DNA of 58,775 bases from Kordia sp. TARA_039_SRF (GCA_006383075.2 SMNH02000002.1:1-58775), one strand, 5' to 3'; positions 35,635 to 44,868 are shown, counted from the first letter of the stretch. The notes: generated by a model not told the origin, from the letters alone. Made by a program: numbers and translations.

Positions 35635-36636
35635 TTAATTCGCATCTAAATAATCTGGAATCCCGTCACCATCCGTATCCGTTAAAACTACGGTTCTGAT
35701 TGTCGTTACTCCTTCGCTATCCGTATCACGCGTTTTAATGATTTCGTTGGCTACATACGTTGGCTCTGCATCGCCAGGATTGAGCGTGTAGGTATTTTGA
35801 ACAACTTCATTTACGGTTGGTGTTCCGTCGCCATCGTCATCAGAATCTCTAAAGTTTGGAAAACCGTCACCATCTGTATCATCGTCAGCTACGTCTCCAT
35901 CATTATCTAAATCTTCCATCGACGTTAACAATCCGTCTTGCTCTGTATCTAAATACTCAACATCGAAAATATTGAATGAAAAAATTAATGGTGAATATTC
36001 TGGAATTCCTGGTTCAATTAAATTAAAATATCCCATCCCAGATGGCATAAAAACAGCTCCTATTCCACCGTTTCTTGGTTGCAAGAAACCATCTTCATCT
36101 TCTACCAAACCTTCAGCCGTTCTAAATTCTGGAATTCCTAATTGGAAACCTCTCACAGTACTAGAACCAGCACTCACTAAAGGAATTTGAAATCTTGTCA
36201 AACGCAAGTCAAACGTTGATAAGTCTAACAATTGTCCGTGATATACCAAACCAACTGCATCAAAATTGGAGAATGACTTTCCGCCACCTTCTCGCACTTT
36301 TAAGATGTAATATTTATATTCGACATCAAAATATGTTGTGGTGCGTTCTTCAACCTGATTGATTAATGGAATTTTGTCTGCATTTACGCCTGCAATCGTG
36401 TCAAAAACAATTCGCACATCATCATTTGCAGGACTTTCAGGATTTGTCAAATCAAAATCCTCATAATTGTAAAAGTGCGTGCTTAGAAATTCTAGCAGAG
36501 CTGCTTGGTCTTCAATTTGCTGTTCGCCTCTATCGCGTAACTCTGCAAATGTGACTGGATCATCATCTCTTTTACACGCTAAAACAGCTACTATAGCAAC
36601 TATTGTTATAAATGTAAATTTTACAAACTTCATCAT
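35635..36636 (-). CDS. FKBP-type peptidyl-prolyl isomerase lipoprotein with thrombospondin-3-like Ca repeats
   Basis: This 333-aa lipoprotein has a lipobox Cys at about residue 21 (VLACKRDDD). An FKBP-like fold spans about 95-230, with VGLVYHGQLLD, FQLGIPEF and MPSGMGYF. An Asp-rich Ca-binding tail (about 235-333) carries DxDxDG repeats such as DNDGDVADDDTDGDGFPN and DTDGDGIPDYLD. It probably folds surface or periplasmic proteins, as gliding-associated GldI-type isomerases do, but the tail and context do not prove a link to gliding. Confidence 0.85.
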   Translation of the reverse strand: MMKFVKFTFITIVAIVAVLACKRDDDPVTFAELRDRGEQQIEDQAALLEFLSTHFYNYEDFDLTNPESPANDDVRIVFDTIAGVNADKIPLINQVEERTTTYFDVEYKYYILKVREGGGKSFSNFDAVGLVYHGQLLDLSTFDLRLTRFQIPLVSAGSSTVRGFQLGIPEFRTAEGLVEDEDGFLQPRNGGIGAVFMPSGMGYFNLIEPGIPEYSPLIFSFNIFDVEYLDTEQDGLLTSMEDLDNDGDVADDDTDGDGFPNFRDSDDDGDGTPTVNEVVQNTYTLNPGDAEPTYVANEIIKTRDTDSEGVTTIRTVVLTDTDGDGIPDYLDAN

Positions 36637-36716
36637 TGTTTTTTAAATTTTGGGGTGCAAGATACAATTTTATCCTACTTTTGTATATTCTTTAACGCAG
36701 TTTTTAGAGATTTTGT

Positions 36717-37109
36717 ATGAGGATAGATAAATACTTATGGTGTGTGCGTTATTTTAAGACGCGAAATATAGCAACAACTGCTTGCAAAAAAGGGCATGTA
36801 AAGGTCAATGGCGCTACCGTAAAGCCGTCGAGAGAAGTGTATGCTACAGATAAAATTGAGGTTCGAAAAGACCAAATAACGCGTCATTTAACCGTTTTGG
36901 ATATTCCTCCAAGTCGTGTTGGCGCTAAGTTGGTTGATATTTATCGTGTGGATACGACTCCGAAAGAAAATTACGAACATTTAGAATTATTAAAGCACGC
37001 CAAAGACCACTATCGCAAACAAGGAACAGGAAGACCTACTAAGAAAGATCGTCGTGAAATTGATGAATATCTCGATGATAGTTTTGACCGTGATGAAAGT
37101 TATTCTTAA
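36717..37109 (+). CDS. RNA-binding S4 domain protein (Hsp15-like)
   Basis: This 130-aa basic protein starts MRIDKYLWCVRYFKTRN..A, the S4 RNA-binding fold of the Hsp15/RluB-type group, with KGHVKVNG in the middle and a charged tail. Hsp15 rescues stalled 50S subunits carrying peptidyl-tRNA. A TACTTTTG box at 36676-36683 marks a likely promoter. It precedes a phosphoribosyltransferase gene by 36 bp. Confidence 0.88.
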   Translation: MRIDKYLWCVRYFKTRNIATTACKKGHVKVNGATVKPSREVYATDKIEVRKDQITRHLTVLDIPPSRVGAKLVDIYRVDTTPKENYEHLELLKHAKDHYRKQGTGRPTKKDRREIDEYLDDSFDRDESYS

Positions 37110-37145
37110 TTTTACTCGATAAATCGAGATTTAACATCGTAACTC

Positions 37146-37646
37146 ATGACTGTAACGGGAAATATCATTTTAAATCACCAGCAAATTCAACATAAAACGC
37201 GTCGTATTGCGTATCAAATTTTGGAATCGAATGTAAACGAAGAAGAAATTATCATTGCTGGAATTGCTGATAACGGATTTATTTTTTCACAAAAAATTAA
37301 AGCAGAATTAGAGAAAATCACGGATGCTTCCATTACGTTGTGTGAAGTCACGATTGATAAATTAAATCCGCTAAATCCTATCCGAACTTCGCTAGAAATT
37401 ACCGATTATATTAACAAACCTTTGGTCTTGGTTGATGATGTTTTAAACTCTGGAACGACATTAATTTACGGTGTGAAGCACTTTTTAGATGTTCCTTTGA
37501 AGAATTTTAAAACGGCGGTACTTGTCAATCGAAATCATAAAAAGTACCCCATCAAAGCTGATTTTAAAGGAATTTCCTTATCAACTTCTATCCAAGAACA
37601 TATTGATGTGGTGTTTGCAGAAGAAGACACTGCGTATTTAATTTAG
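37146..37646 (+). CDS. phosphoribosyltransferase (PyrR-like)
   Basis: This 166-aa type I PRTase has the PRPP loop LVLVDDVLNSGTTL (about 98-111) and an N-terminal substrate region resembling PyrR. PyrR proteins regulate pyrimidine genes and have weak uracil PRTase activity. Which role applies here is not visible, and no pyr genes are nearby. It converges with aroK, and their 3' ends overlap by 9 bp. Confidence 0.85.
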   Translation: MTVTGNIILNHQQIQHKTRRIAYQILESNVNEEEIIIAGIADNGFIFSQKIKAELEKITDASITLCEVTIDKLNPLNPIRTSLEITDYINKPLVLVDDVLNSGTTLIYGVKHFLDVPLKNFKTAVLVNRNHKKYPIKADFKGISLSTSIQEHIDVVFAEEDTAYLI

Positions 37647-38153
37647 AAGCTGCTTTATTTCTACAACTATTTCTTCAACGGTTTTGTGGTCGGTCAAAAT
37701 GCTATGTGTTGCTTGCTGGTAAAACGCATTCCGTTCAAACAGATGCTTTCCGATAAATTCTGGTAAGTCTTCATCTGAAATAGTACTAATTAACGGTCTT
37801 TTTGACTTTTCATCTTTCACTCTATTGATAATCTCTTTGATGGATGTTCGCAAATAAAACGTATCCGTAGTGTACTCGTGAATCAGCTTCATATTGTTGG
37901 CATAGCAAGGTGTGCCGCCGCCTAAAGACACTACTTTCGGTTCCTGCATTTCCAAAACTTCTTTTAAATACTGGTGTTCTTTCTTTCGAAAATAGATTTC
38001 TCCTTTCGTTTCAAAAATCTCAGGAATGCTTTTCCTTTCTTTTTGTTCAATATAATCGTCTAAATCGACCACAGGCAATTCCAATGCTGTTCCTAATAAT
38101 TTTGAAACTGCAGTCTTTCCACTTGCCATATATCCTAAAAGTACAATTGTCAT
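37638..38153 (-). CDS. aroK: shikimate kinase
   Basis: This 171-aa enzyme phosphorylates shikimate in the aromatic amino-acid pathway. The Walker A loop GYMASGKTAVSK (about 7-18), the shikimate-binding DLDDYIE and GGGTPCY, and the lid KRPLI near 120 are all present. It converges on the PRTase gene, with a 9-bp overlap of stop regions. Confidence 0.95.
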   Translation of the reverse strand: MTIVLLGYMASGKTAVSKLLGTALELPVVDLDDYIEQKERKSIPEIFETKGEIYFRKKEHQYLKEVLEMQEPKVVSLGGGTPCYANNMKLIHEYTTDTFYLRTSIKEIINRVKDEKSKRPLISTISDEDLPEFIGKHLFERNAFYQQATHSILTDHKTVEEIVVEIKQLLN

Positions 38154-38298
38154 TTTGCTATTATAAATAATTTATTTTTAAGCCCTTACAAAAATCAGAA
38201 AAAAAAAGACAAATTTATATTAAAAAAGCCTTGAAAAATAAAATTATGATGTTATATTTGCACCCGCATTCGGAAAGAGATAATTATTCTTTTTGATT

Positions 38299-38371
38299 GA
38301 CCTGGTAGCTCAGTTGGTAGAGCATCTCCCTTTTAAGGAGAGGGTCCTGGGTTCGAGCCCCAGCCAGGTCA
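38299..38371 (+). tRNA. tRNA-Lys (UUU), copy 1
   Basis: This 73-nt cloverleaf has acceptor GACCTGG/CCAGGTC and an anticodon loop with TTT in CTCCC-TTTTAAG-GAGAG. Discriminator is A. The CCA is not encoded. Confidence 0.97.
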
Positions 38372-38399
38372 CAAAGTGACAAAAGTCAAAAGGTCTTAC

Positions 38400-38472
38400 G
38401 ACCTGGTAGCTCAGTTGGTAGAGCATCTCCCTTTTAAGGAGAGGGTCCTGGGTTCGAGCCCCAGCCAGGTCA
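38400..38472 (+). tRNA. tRNA-Lys (UUU), copy 2
   Basis: It is identical to copy 1 over all 73 nt, beginning 28 bp after it ends. A strong terminator (38481-38505) follows. Confidence 0.97.
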
Positions 38473-38480
38473 CAAAATGA

Positions 38481-38505
38481 GTTAAGCAATTGCTTAACTT
38501 TTTTT
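38481..38505 (+). terminator. intrinsic terminator of the tRNA-Lys pair
   Basis: GTTAAGCAATTGCTTAAC is a perfect palindrome followed by seven T. Confidence 0.88.
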
Positions 38506-38535
38506 ATTTTTGCAAAGCACAAACAAATTAATTAC

Positions 38536-38617
38536 CGAAGTGCTGGAATTGGTAGACAGGCATGGTTGAGGGCCATGTGTTCATTAGAGCGTGTGGGTTC
38601 GACTCCCATCTTCGGTA
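38536..38617 (+). tRNA. tRNA-Leu (GAG)
   Basis: This class II tRNA of 82 nt has acceptor ACCGAAG/CTTCGGT. The anticodon stem-loop CATGG-TTGAGGG-CCATG gives anticodon GAG, which reads CUC and CUU. The variable arm is long and the T-arm GTGGGTTCGACTCCCAT is standard. A terminator follows at 38640-38677. Confidence 0.95.
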
Positions 38618-38639
38618 CTAAGAAAATTCTTATTAAGAC

Positions 38640-38677
38640 AAAATCCCAACAGTTGTGTTGGGATTTTTCATTTTTAT
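38640..38677 (+). terminator. intrinsic terminator of tRNA-Leu
   Basis: AAATCCCAACA pairs with TGTTGGGATTT around GTTG and is followed by a T-rich tail. Confidence 0.87.
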
Positions 38678-38787
38678 AACACAGGCATTTAAGTAATATT
38701 GATTTATTAAAAATCATACATTTTGTACTATTTATTTTTTCTTTTTCCTACTTACTTTGGTATTCTATTAATTTAAATCATTTAGAT

Positions 38788-39006
38788 ATGAAAAAAAGAA
38801 ATCTTAAATTGCTAAAGCTTAATAAAAAGGCCATTTCTAGTTTCAAGCTACACAAATTGAGCGGAGCTGGAATAAAAAGATCAGAACGTCGTCAAGGAGA
38901 TTGTAATTATTCAAGAGCCCATCCGAGTCATCCAGATGATGGAGGATATTGTGTTGGTCCAGATATTAATGATAATGGAACAGCACCTACTACTGCACAC
39001 ATGTAG
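38788..39006 (+). CDS. GG-leader peptide precursor 1 (class I lanthipeptide-like)
   Basis: This 72-aa product opens with the shared leader MKKRNLKLLKLNKKAISSF, then HKLSGAG at the place where others have GG. The tail (about residues 30-72) is rich in S, R, H, P, D and G with only two Cys (GDCNYS and GYCVG). The leader matches the family often labelled class I lanthipeptide in Flavobacteria. The gene is monocistronic and has its own terminator 69 bp after the stop. No modification enzyme is adjacent. Confidence 0.82.
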   Translation: MKKRNLKLLKLNKKAISSFKLHKLSGAGIKRSERRQGDCNYSRAHPSHPDDGGYCVGPDINDNGTAPTTAHM

Positions 39007-39074
39007 GTAACCTAGATGTAACAAAACATAAGGAAAAGCATCTATAGCTCCTCCTAAATTAAGGATAATCTCAC

Positions 39075-39098
39075 AAGCGAACTTCGGTTCGCTTTTCT
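39075..39098 (+). terminator. terminator of precursor 1
   Basis: AAGCGAAC-TTCG-GTTCGCTT with a T-rich tail. The same hairpin type recurs after the other precursors. Confidence 0.85.
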
Positions 39099-39204
39099 TT
39101 TCTTAACTCTTATAACTAGTGTTTTTTATCCTAAAACTTTCTTCTAAATTTATTGCATGGAGATTTATAATACGAAAAATCACTGACTAACAAGTTGTAT
39201 TTTT
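39099..39204. other. gene-free gap between precursor 1 and repeat copy B
   Basis: AT-rich sequence without reading frames or hairpins that I could support. Together with the flanking terminator, repeat copy B (39205-39302) and the 163 bp before the 80-aa peptide gene, it makes up the 459-bp space 39007-39465. Confidence 0.6.
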
Positions 39205-39302
39205 AAGTCGATTACTTCGAGGTAAACCTACGAAGTATTAAGTAGAAACTATTGAAACATTTCGACATCAGCGTCGGAGCATTTTTAATCTCGATTATCG
39301 AT
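39205..39302. repeat. dispersed intergenic repeat, family R1, copy B
   Basis: It matches copies at 10171-10260 and 45512-45611 through ACTTCGAGG, GAAGTATTA, GAAACATTTCGAC, GCGTCGGAGCATT and TCTCGATTATCGA. It is the most diverged of the three. Confidence 0.82.
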
Positions 39303-39465
39303 AAAATCACAAATAATGTAATGACTTTCAATTAATTATAACTTATTCTTACTAAAAAGTAAGTTTTCCGCTTACATATTTTACCGCTAACCCATTGTAG
39401 TCTTTTATTTACATACACTATATTGTATTCATAAAATTATTATTTAACCTTTAATACTTTAAATT

Positions 39466-39708
39466 ATGAAAAAAATGTTTTTATGTGCTGCAGTTATTGC
39501 TGTAGCTTTCGCAACTTTTGCATTTAGTCCAGCTGACAAAAACAATTTATTGGATGAAGCGCAAGCAATTACGCAACAAGAATTAAGAGCTGAAACAGGA
39601 ACTTGTGACACTAAGTACAAAACACAAGAAACATTCAGCGAATGTGACAGAACACACACTGACCCTATCCAACAGGAGGAACAATCAAATATTTTAGGCG
39701 GATATTAA
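39466..39708 (+). CDS. secreted 80-aa peptide with a Cys pair and GGY C-terminus
   Basis: The product has a clear signal peptide (residues 1 to about 20, ending AFAFSPA), an acidic helical segment (about 24-45), two Cys (C47 and C60, 13 apart) and ends NILGGY. It is the first gene of a run with GLPGLI, SdpA-like, HTTM and outer-membrane barrel genes, 62 bp upstream of the next. A secreted, disulfide-bonded peptide toxin or signal processed by the downstream products is a reasonable hypothesis. I recognise no named family. Confidence 0.68.
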   Translation: MKKMFLCAAVIAVAFATFAFSPADKNNLLDEAQAITQQELRAETGTCDTKYKTQETFSECDRTHTDPIQQEEQSNILGGY

Positions 39709-39770
39709 GATTAAAAACACTAAGCGGCATTTTCATTCACAGGAATGCCGTTTTTTAAATTTACGAAAAA

Positions 39771-40610
39771 ATGATACGTTTTCAAAAAAATAGCTTTTTT
39801 GTGTTTTTAGCTATCGTCAGCCTTATTGCAATTAGTTGGAATAAAGCAGATAACAAAAAATACAAACAGAAAACAAGCAAACAGATTATAAAACTTACCT
39901 ACACAAGTACACCTGTAAGTCAATACAGAATGACTGAAAGTGATATGAAGAGTAGTCCTACAAGAGCTTCTATCTATGATTTTATGAAAGGGATTACAGA
40001 CTATTATAGCTTGTACATCAATTTAAAAGACCGTTCATCTGTATATGTATTGGATTCTACACAACAGGTTAGACCTATGGGTTGGGAAAGCCCAAGAACC
40101 AGAGCTGCCTTGTCAGATACTGTTCTTTTTTCCATCAAAACACCCAAAAATATCACACTAAAACATGAATGGGTTATGAACCAAACCTTTTACACAGAAG
40201 GAAACGTTGGTGACATTAAGTGGCAACTTACAAGCGAAGAAAGAGTTATTGATGGATTAAATTGCGTAAAAGCAATTTCAGACGAAGATAGTTACCCAAT
40301 GCTAACCGTTTGGTATACAACAGATTTACCAGTTTCAAACGGACCATCTATATATCAAGGATTGCCAGGTTTGGTAGTGAGAGCCGAAGACTATTTTAGA
40401 ACTATACAGTTATCCAAAATAGAATATCTAGATGACGTCAGCCAATTCAAGAAACTTTATGATGCCAAGTACAATGTTTTTTTAGAAGAAAAAAACAAGA
40501 AAAAACATTATGGTATAGAGCCTATACTTCTTATAAAAAAGGGTGATATGGCACATTCAAGTTATGAGTATTTTCATAAAAAACCTTACAAGAGACCCAA
40601 CCGAAAATAA
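39771..40610 (+). CDS. GLPGLI family protein
   Basis: This 279-aa exported protein has an N-terminal hydrophobic signal (about 9-25). It carries the defining motif in YQGLPGLVVRAED (about residue 200), in the setting VWYTTDLPVSNGPSIYQGLPGL. The family is a Bacteroidota envelope protein of unknown function, often paired with a carboxypeptidase-regulatory-domain outer-membrane barrel, as here four genes later. It lies 6 bp upstream of the next gene, so the two share a transcript. Confidence 0.88.
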   Translation: MIRFQKNSFFVFLAIVSLIAISWNKADNKKYKQKTSKQIIKLTYTSTPVSQYRMTESDMKSSPTRASIYDFMKGITDYYSLYINLKDRSSVYVLDSTQQVRPMGWESPRTRAALSDTVLFSIKTPKNITLKHEWVMNQTFYTEGNVGDIKWQLTSEERVIDGLNCVKAISDEDSYPMLTVWYTTDLPVSNGPSIYQGLPGLVVRAEDYFRTIQLSKIEYLDDVSQFKKLYDAKYNVFLEEKNKKKHYGIEPILLIKKGDMAHSSYEYFHKKPYKRPNRK

Positions 40611-40616
40611 GTAGGT

Positions 40617-41243
40617 ATGAAAAAAAAGATATTGGTTTTATTTTTCACAGGGCATTTATTGCTCATTTTTTTTCAAGCTTTTTGGGCGAATCTAGATTCT
40701 TATTGGAGTTTTCATTACGATGAAACATTGAAAATTCCCGTGCTTAGTATGTTTAAACAAAATAGATACACAGAACCATATTATATTTTTTCGGGAATTA
40801 ATACTGGATATGGTTTTTACGGCACCCACACTTCTACAGAAAAGTATTTAAAAATTATTTATCTAGATGCCAATGACGAGGAAATACAATCTGACCGATA
40901 TTTTAAACTCACAGGCACAAATGCCATTATGCGATTGGAAGGATACGCTTCTTTTCTCACAAATTATGTTGCGGAAACTGAAAAACTCATTGAATTAGAT
41001 ACAACCGATGTTTCTGATACGAGCCCTGAAGTTGTAAAATTGAGAGAAAGATACAACTACCGAAAAGAGTATGTTGTCAAAACATTAAAATGGCTTGGAA
41101 AACAAAAAGCGAAAGATATTCCTAATTGTGTGTCTTATAGAGTAAAAATCATCACCATAGTTCCTGAGGATGTATGGAGCAGAAATCGTAACACTAAACC
41201 GAATATTTATGTTGTTCAAGAAGGCACATTCCCTGTACAATAA
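40617..41243 (+). CDS. membrane-anchored protein, SdpA-like by context
   Basis: This 208-aa protein has one N-terminal membrane helix (about 6-24) and a polar outer part with SGINTGYGFYGTHTS near 60-75 and a helical region at 115-160. Its size, topology and place directly before an HTTM/SdpB-type gene recall SdpA of the Bacillus SDP toxin locus. I could not confirm homology by eye. The coding end overlaps the next gene by 35 bp. Confidence 0.65.
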   Translation: MKKKILVLFFTGHLLLIFFQAFWANLDSYWSFHYDETLKIPVLSMFKQNRYTEPYYIFSGINTGYGFYGTHTSTEKYLKIIYLDANDEEIQSDRYFKLTGTNAIMRLEGYASFLTNYVAETEKLIELDTTDVSDTSPEVVKLRERYNYRKEYVVKTLKWLGKQKAKDIPNCVSYRVKIITIVPEDVWSRNRNTKPNIYVVQEGTFPVQ

Positions 41244-42105
41244 ATTGGAAAGTATTTTCGAAAAAGATGGTAAAGAAGTCCCTTTTTTAATTTTTTTTCG
41301 AATAGCAGTCGCCTCAATTGCATTAATTGAAATAGGCTCATTGTATAGTGACTTACCATCATTCTTTTCATCTTCAAGGACACTAATTCCACAAGAATTG
41401 CTGTATTTAGAAGCGGGAGATTTTAGATATTTACATGCATTTTATGGTTTTTTAAAAAGCAATGAGCTTCTTGGTGTTTTTTACACTATATCAGTTCCAA
41501 CATATATTATAGCATTGTTATGTATTTTATTTGGATTTTTTACGCGCTTTGCGGCTGGTATTGCGGTAATTCTTCAATTACTGATTTTCAAAAGTTTTGG
41601 CCCGTTTAATTATGGATATGACTTTTTCTTAACCATGTCACTTTTTTACTGTATGGTGTTCCCTACTGGTCGTTTTTATGCTATTGATGCCAAGATTTTT
41701 AAAAAATCGCAAACTGTTGCTTTAAATTACAGACGTGTAATACAAATTCATTTGGCAATTGCATATCTTTTTTCTGGAATTTCCAAAGGTCTCGATGTAG
41801 GCTGGTGGAACGGAAACTCAGTTTGGAAAGCAATTGCTTCTGTAGATAATTCTTACTACGCTGTTTATCCTATAATTTTAACCGTAGTTGGAATCGGAAC
41901 TGTTTTATTAGAGTTTTCCTATCCCTTTTTGGTATATTACAAAAAAACGAGAAAATACGTAATTACTGGAGTAATACTAATGCATGCCAGCATCGCCATT
42001 ATGATGGAATTGTATGCCTTTTCAGCAATGATGATTGTATGGAATGTTGCAGCGTATGGTAATATAACTATGATTAATAAAACAACGAATGTGGAAACAG
42101 CTTAG
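41209..42105 (+). CDS. HTTM/SdpB-like (or DoxX-like) polytopic membrane protein
   Basis: This protein of about 298 aa has at least six membrane segments. It shows HTTM-type features: an N-terminal FFRIAVASIALIEI helix, a long outer loop LIPQELLYLEA..FRYLHAFYGF and YLFSGISKGLDVGWWNG. HTTM proteins include SdpB and vitamin-K carboxylase relatives. I chose the Met at 41209 (MLFKKAHSL) because the longer frame from 41170 is unlike the family. It overlaps the genes on both sides, implying coupled translation. Confidence 0.75.
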   Translation: MLFKKAHSLYNKLESIFEKDGKEVPFLIFFRIAVASIALIEIGSLYSDLPSFFSSSRTLIPQELLYLEAGDFRYLHAFYGFLKSNELLGVFYTISVPTYIIALLCILFGFFTRFAAGIAVILQLLIFKSFGPFNYGYDFFLTMSLFYCMVFPTGRFYAIDAKIFKKSQTVALNYRRVIQIHLAIAYLFSGISKGLDVGWWNGNSVWKAIASVDNSYYAVYPIILTVVGIGTVLLEFSYPFLVYYKKTRKYVITGVILMHASIAIMMELYAFSAMMIVWNVAAYGNITMINKTTNVETA

Positions 42106-44677
42106 TGTACTTCTATTTTTTACCTGTATTTTTTGTTCGTATGGGCAAAAAGAAGTTTCAGGTGTCATCAAAAATAGCAAAGGTAAGTCTGTACCTTTTG
42201 CCAATATCGTTGTGAAAGATAGCACTGACACACAAAAACCTATCACGTATTCCTACAGTGATGATGAAGGTAATTTTACCCTTGAAATTCCCTCAAAAAT
42301 CAAACAAATTATTATTAGCGTAACTGGAATCGGTTATAAAGAAAAAATTACGGTTGTTCAGTTAGACAATCTAACAAAACCATTGATTATTATTGTAGAG
42401 GAAAGTCTAACAGAATTAGAAGCAGTCGTCATAAAAGCCAAAAAGCAAACAGATACGCTCAATATTGACACAGAAAGTATGAATTTGAGTAAGGAAAGTA
42501 CTTTGCGCGATATGCTCAACAAAACAGACGGTGTCATTTTGGGTGAAGAAGGTGCTATTAGCTATCAAGGGAAACAAATCAATAAAGTTCTTATTAACGG
42601 TAAAGAGGTTTTTATCAATCAAAATACGGTGGCGTTAGACAATCTCAATTATGAGATTATGGAAAACGTACAAATAATAGACAACTATAAAGATAAGTTT
42701 ACTTTAGATTTTAAACGCATTCGAGACCCTGTTATCAATATCGAAACCAAATCACAATTTAAAGGCGTGCTAAAGACACAAATTGATTTGGGATATGGTT
42801 TTAAAGACAAATACGGACTTATTGGCAAAGGATTTTTCTTTTCAGACAAACTAAATGTTTTTGCTACTTCTCACACCAACAATACAGGAACAAAACAACT
42901 AAGCGAGAAAGATGTTTCTGCCGCAGTGAGGCGATATGCCACAGAAGAATTGAATAAAATTTTATATCCTTTCTTTGTTGAGGATTATCAAACTACCCGA
43001 AACTTTGTGACCAATAGCAGTCTCACACTTCGTTGGCAAGGTTTGAATAGTAAAAATGGGATTGTTTTCTATCATGGAAATATCAATACCAAAAGAGAGG
43101 TTGAATACAATACTTTTATTGGAGATACACTTTTAAATAAGAGCAATCTAAAAAATACAGATAATGGCAACTTTGTTTCAGCAACAGCCAATTACAGTCG
43201 TATTCTTTCACCAAAAACGGTACTCCAAAACGTACTGAGTACTGTAGCGATAGATTTTAGAAAGGATAATAACAATATCGACTCTATTTTTGTATCAAAC
43301 ACTACTTTTTTACAAGAACAAGCGCAGTACAATCCTAGAAATTTCACCTTAAACAATGCGTTAAAAATAACCCATCTTCTTGGAGATAATACTGCTTTTA
43401 ATACAAATCTTGATTATTATTATGAAAAAAATACGAGTGATTTTGAAACGAGACTTACCAATATTGATGTAGAAGATATCTTTCAGCAAGGTTCCTCTAC
43501 CAAACATTATATAAGAGGTTTGGTCAATTTTAATTTTAGATTTAAAAAAGCTACGCTGAATACTGGTTTGGCTATCAACAACAATAACGAAAAAGGCAAC
43601 CTCGCGCTGGTCAATAATGTTGATACGAATTCTGAATTAGACAGGAATATTTCTACGGTGGAAACAATCGTTTCTTTAAATGGTTCTGTTAAAGATTTGG
43701 ATTATGGCTTTTCAGTAATTCCGTCATTAATTTTTGCTCAAAATACCAGTCTTAGAGAGTTTTTAAAAATGTCTCATTTTTTGAAGTATAATTTTGAAGC
43801 ACAGAACAATTTAACTTTAAGGGTAAGACACAACTATGAATTTTACCAATTAAATGCGCTGTATGATACCATAGTAAGAAACTTTAACAACAGAATTGTT
43901 AATGAGAATGGTAACGAAAATTTAGAACGATTTTCTGTCAAAGATGAGGTGTCTCTTAGTTGGTATAACAGCAATGTGGCGCGTTCAAAAAATATAAATT
44001 TTGAGTACAGATACACTCAAGAGCAAGATTTTCTGCAAAGTGTCCTTGATTCTGTATCAGGTAATATTTTTTATTATTCCAATGATGTTTTTGATAAAAA
44101 GCAGTCACATACCGTTCGCGCTGGCGCCAAAAAAGGTGTTTATTTGGGTTCTTCGTATCATCGTCTTGATATTGGTGGCGGATTAAATTTAAGGACTAGT
44201 AAATACGCAACCCGATTTAACAATCAAAACGCGCGTGCAAACAGTAATCTTTGGGAACCTTCTTTTAAAGTAAGTTTTCTTCCTCGTAAATTTTTCATCA
44301 AAGAGATATCCAACAACATCAATTGGAACAATCTCACGTTTAAGATTAATGGAGATAATATCACCGAGCAGTCCATCGTCACCAATACTTTTATAGTCAA
44401 AGGACATGGTGATAAAATAAGCTGGAAATTTGATTTTGATTATACATTTTACAACATAAATGAGGATAGATTTAACGTGCCTGATTGCAATCTTTCTTTA
44501 AAATATGACGTGTCTGACACACTTTCGTTTTCGCTAGAAGGTAGGTCACTGCTGACATTATTTGAACTCAATAATTTCAATTTTGCCAATACACTTTCCG
44601 ACGGAAACACACTCACGCAAGTACGAACAGCCAACAATCTTGGTTATCTTATTTTGTACACATCATTCAAGTTTTAA
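42089..44677 (+). CDS. outer-membrane beta-barrel protein with carboxypeptidase-regulatory domain
   Basis: This 862-aa protein starts with a signal peptide ending CSYGQ. A CarboxypepD-reg-like domain (about 22-105: SGVIKNSKGKSVPFANIVVKD) is followed by a plug-like segment (about 108-215) and a large TonB-receptor-type barrel ending YTSFKF. It belongs to the barrel group found with GLPGLI proteins. It overlaps the HTTM gene by 17 bp. It may carry a peptide product across the outer membrane or act as a sensor. Direction and substrate are unknown. Confidence 0.85.
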   Translation: MWKQLSVLLFFTCIFCSYGQKEVSGVIKNSKGKSVPFANIVVKDSTDTQKPITYSYSDDEGNFTLEIPSKIKQIIISVTGIGYKEKITVVQLDNLTKPLIIIVEESLTELEAVVIKAKKQTDTLNIDTESMNLSKESTLRDMLNKTDGVILGEEGAISYQGKQINKVLINGKEVFINQNTVALDNLNYEIMENVQIIDNYKDKFTLDFKRIRDPVINIETKSQFKGVLKTQIDLGYGFKDKYGLIGKGFFFSDKLNVFATSHTNNTGTKQLSEKDVSAAVRRYATEELNKILYPFFVEDYQTTRNFVTNSSLTLRWQGLNSKNGIVFYHGNINTKREVEYNTFIGDTLLNKSNLKNTDNGNFVSATANYSRILSPKTVLQNVLSTVAIDFRKDNNNIDSIFVSNTTFLQEQAQYNPRNFTLNNALKITHLLGDNTAFNTNLDYYYEKNTSDFETRLTNIDVEDIFQQGSSTKHYIRGLVNFNFRFKKATLNTGLAINNNNEKGNLALVNNVDTNSELDRNISTVETIVSLNGSVKDLDYGFSVIPSLIFAQNTSLREFLKMSHFLKYNFEAQNNLTLRVRHNYEFYQLNALYDTIVRNFNNRIVNENGNENLERFSVKDEVSLSWYNSNVARSKNINFEYRYTQEQDFLQSVLDSVSGNIFYYSNDVFDKKQSHTVRAGAKKGVYLGSSYHRLDIGGGLNLRTSKYATRFNNQNARANSNLWEPSFKVSFLPRKFFIKEISNNINWNNLTFKINGDNITEQSIVTNTFIVKGHGDKISWKFDFDYTFYNINEDRFNVPDCNLSLKYDVSDTLSFSLEGRSLLTLFELNNFNFANTLSDGNTLTQVRTANNLGYLILYTSFKF

Positions 44678-44868
44678 GTCGTAATTAATAATTCAATACA
44701 TTTAGCACAAATTAATTCCTTTCAAATCCTCCTCCAAAAAGTTTAATTTTAGAACCCTTTAGATACAAAACAATAAATCCCAACTTAGTTTTATAATATT
44801 TATATTTTTACCATAAGTAATTAATATTCTGTATTTTTATGGTAAGATGAATCTTAAAATTTTATATC

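Noticed and set aside
38310-38717. Antisense frames across the tRNA-Lys and tRNA-Leu genes
   Set aside because: They are translations of tRNA sequence in reverse, a common false call next to clear cloverleaf tRNAs.
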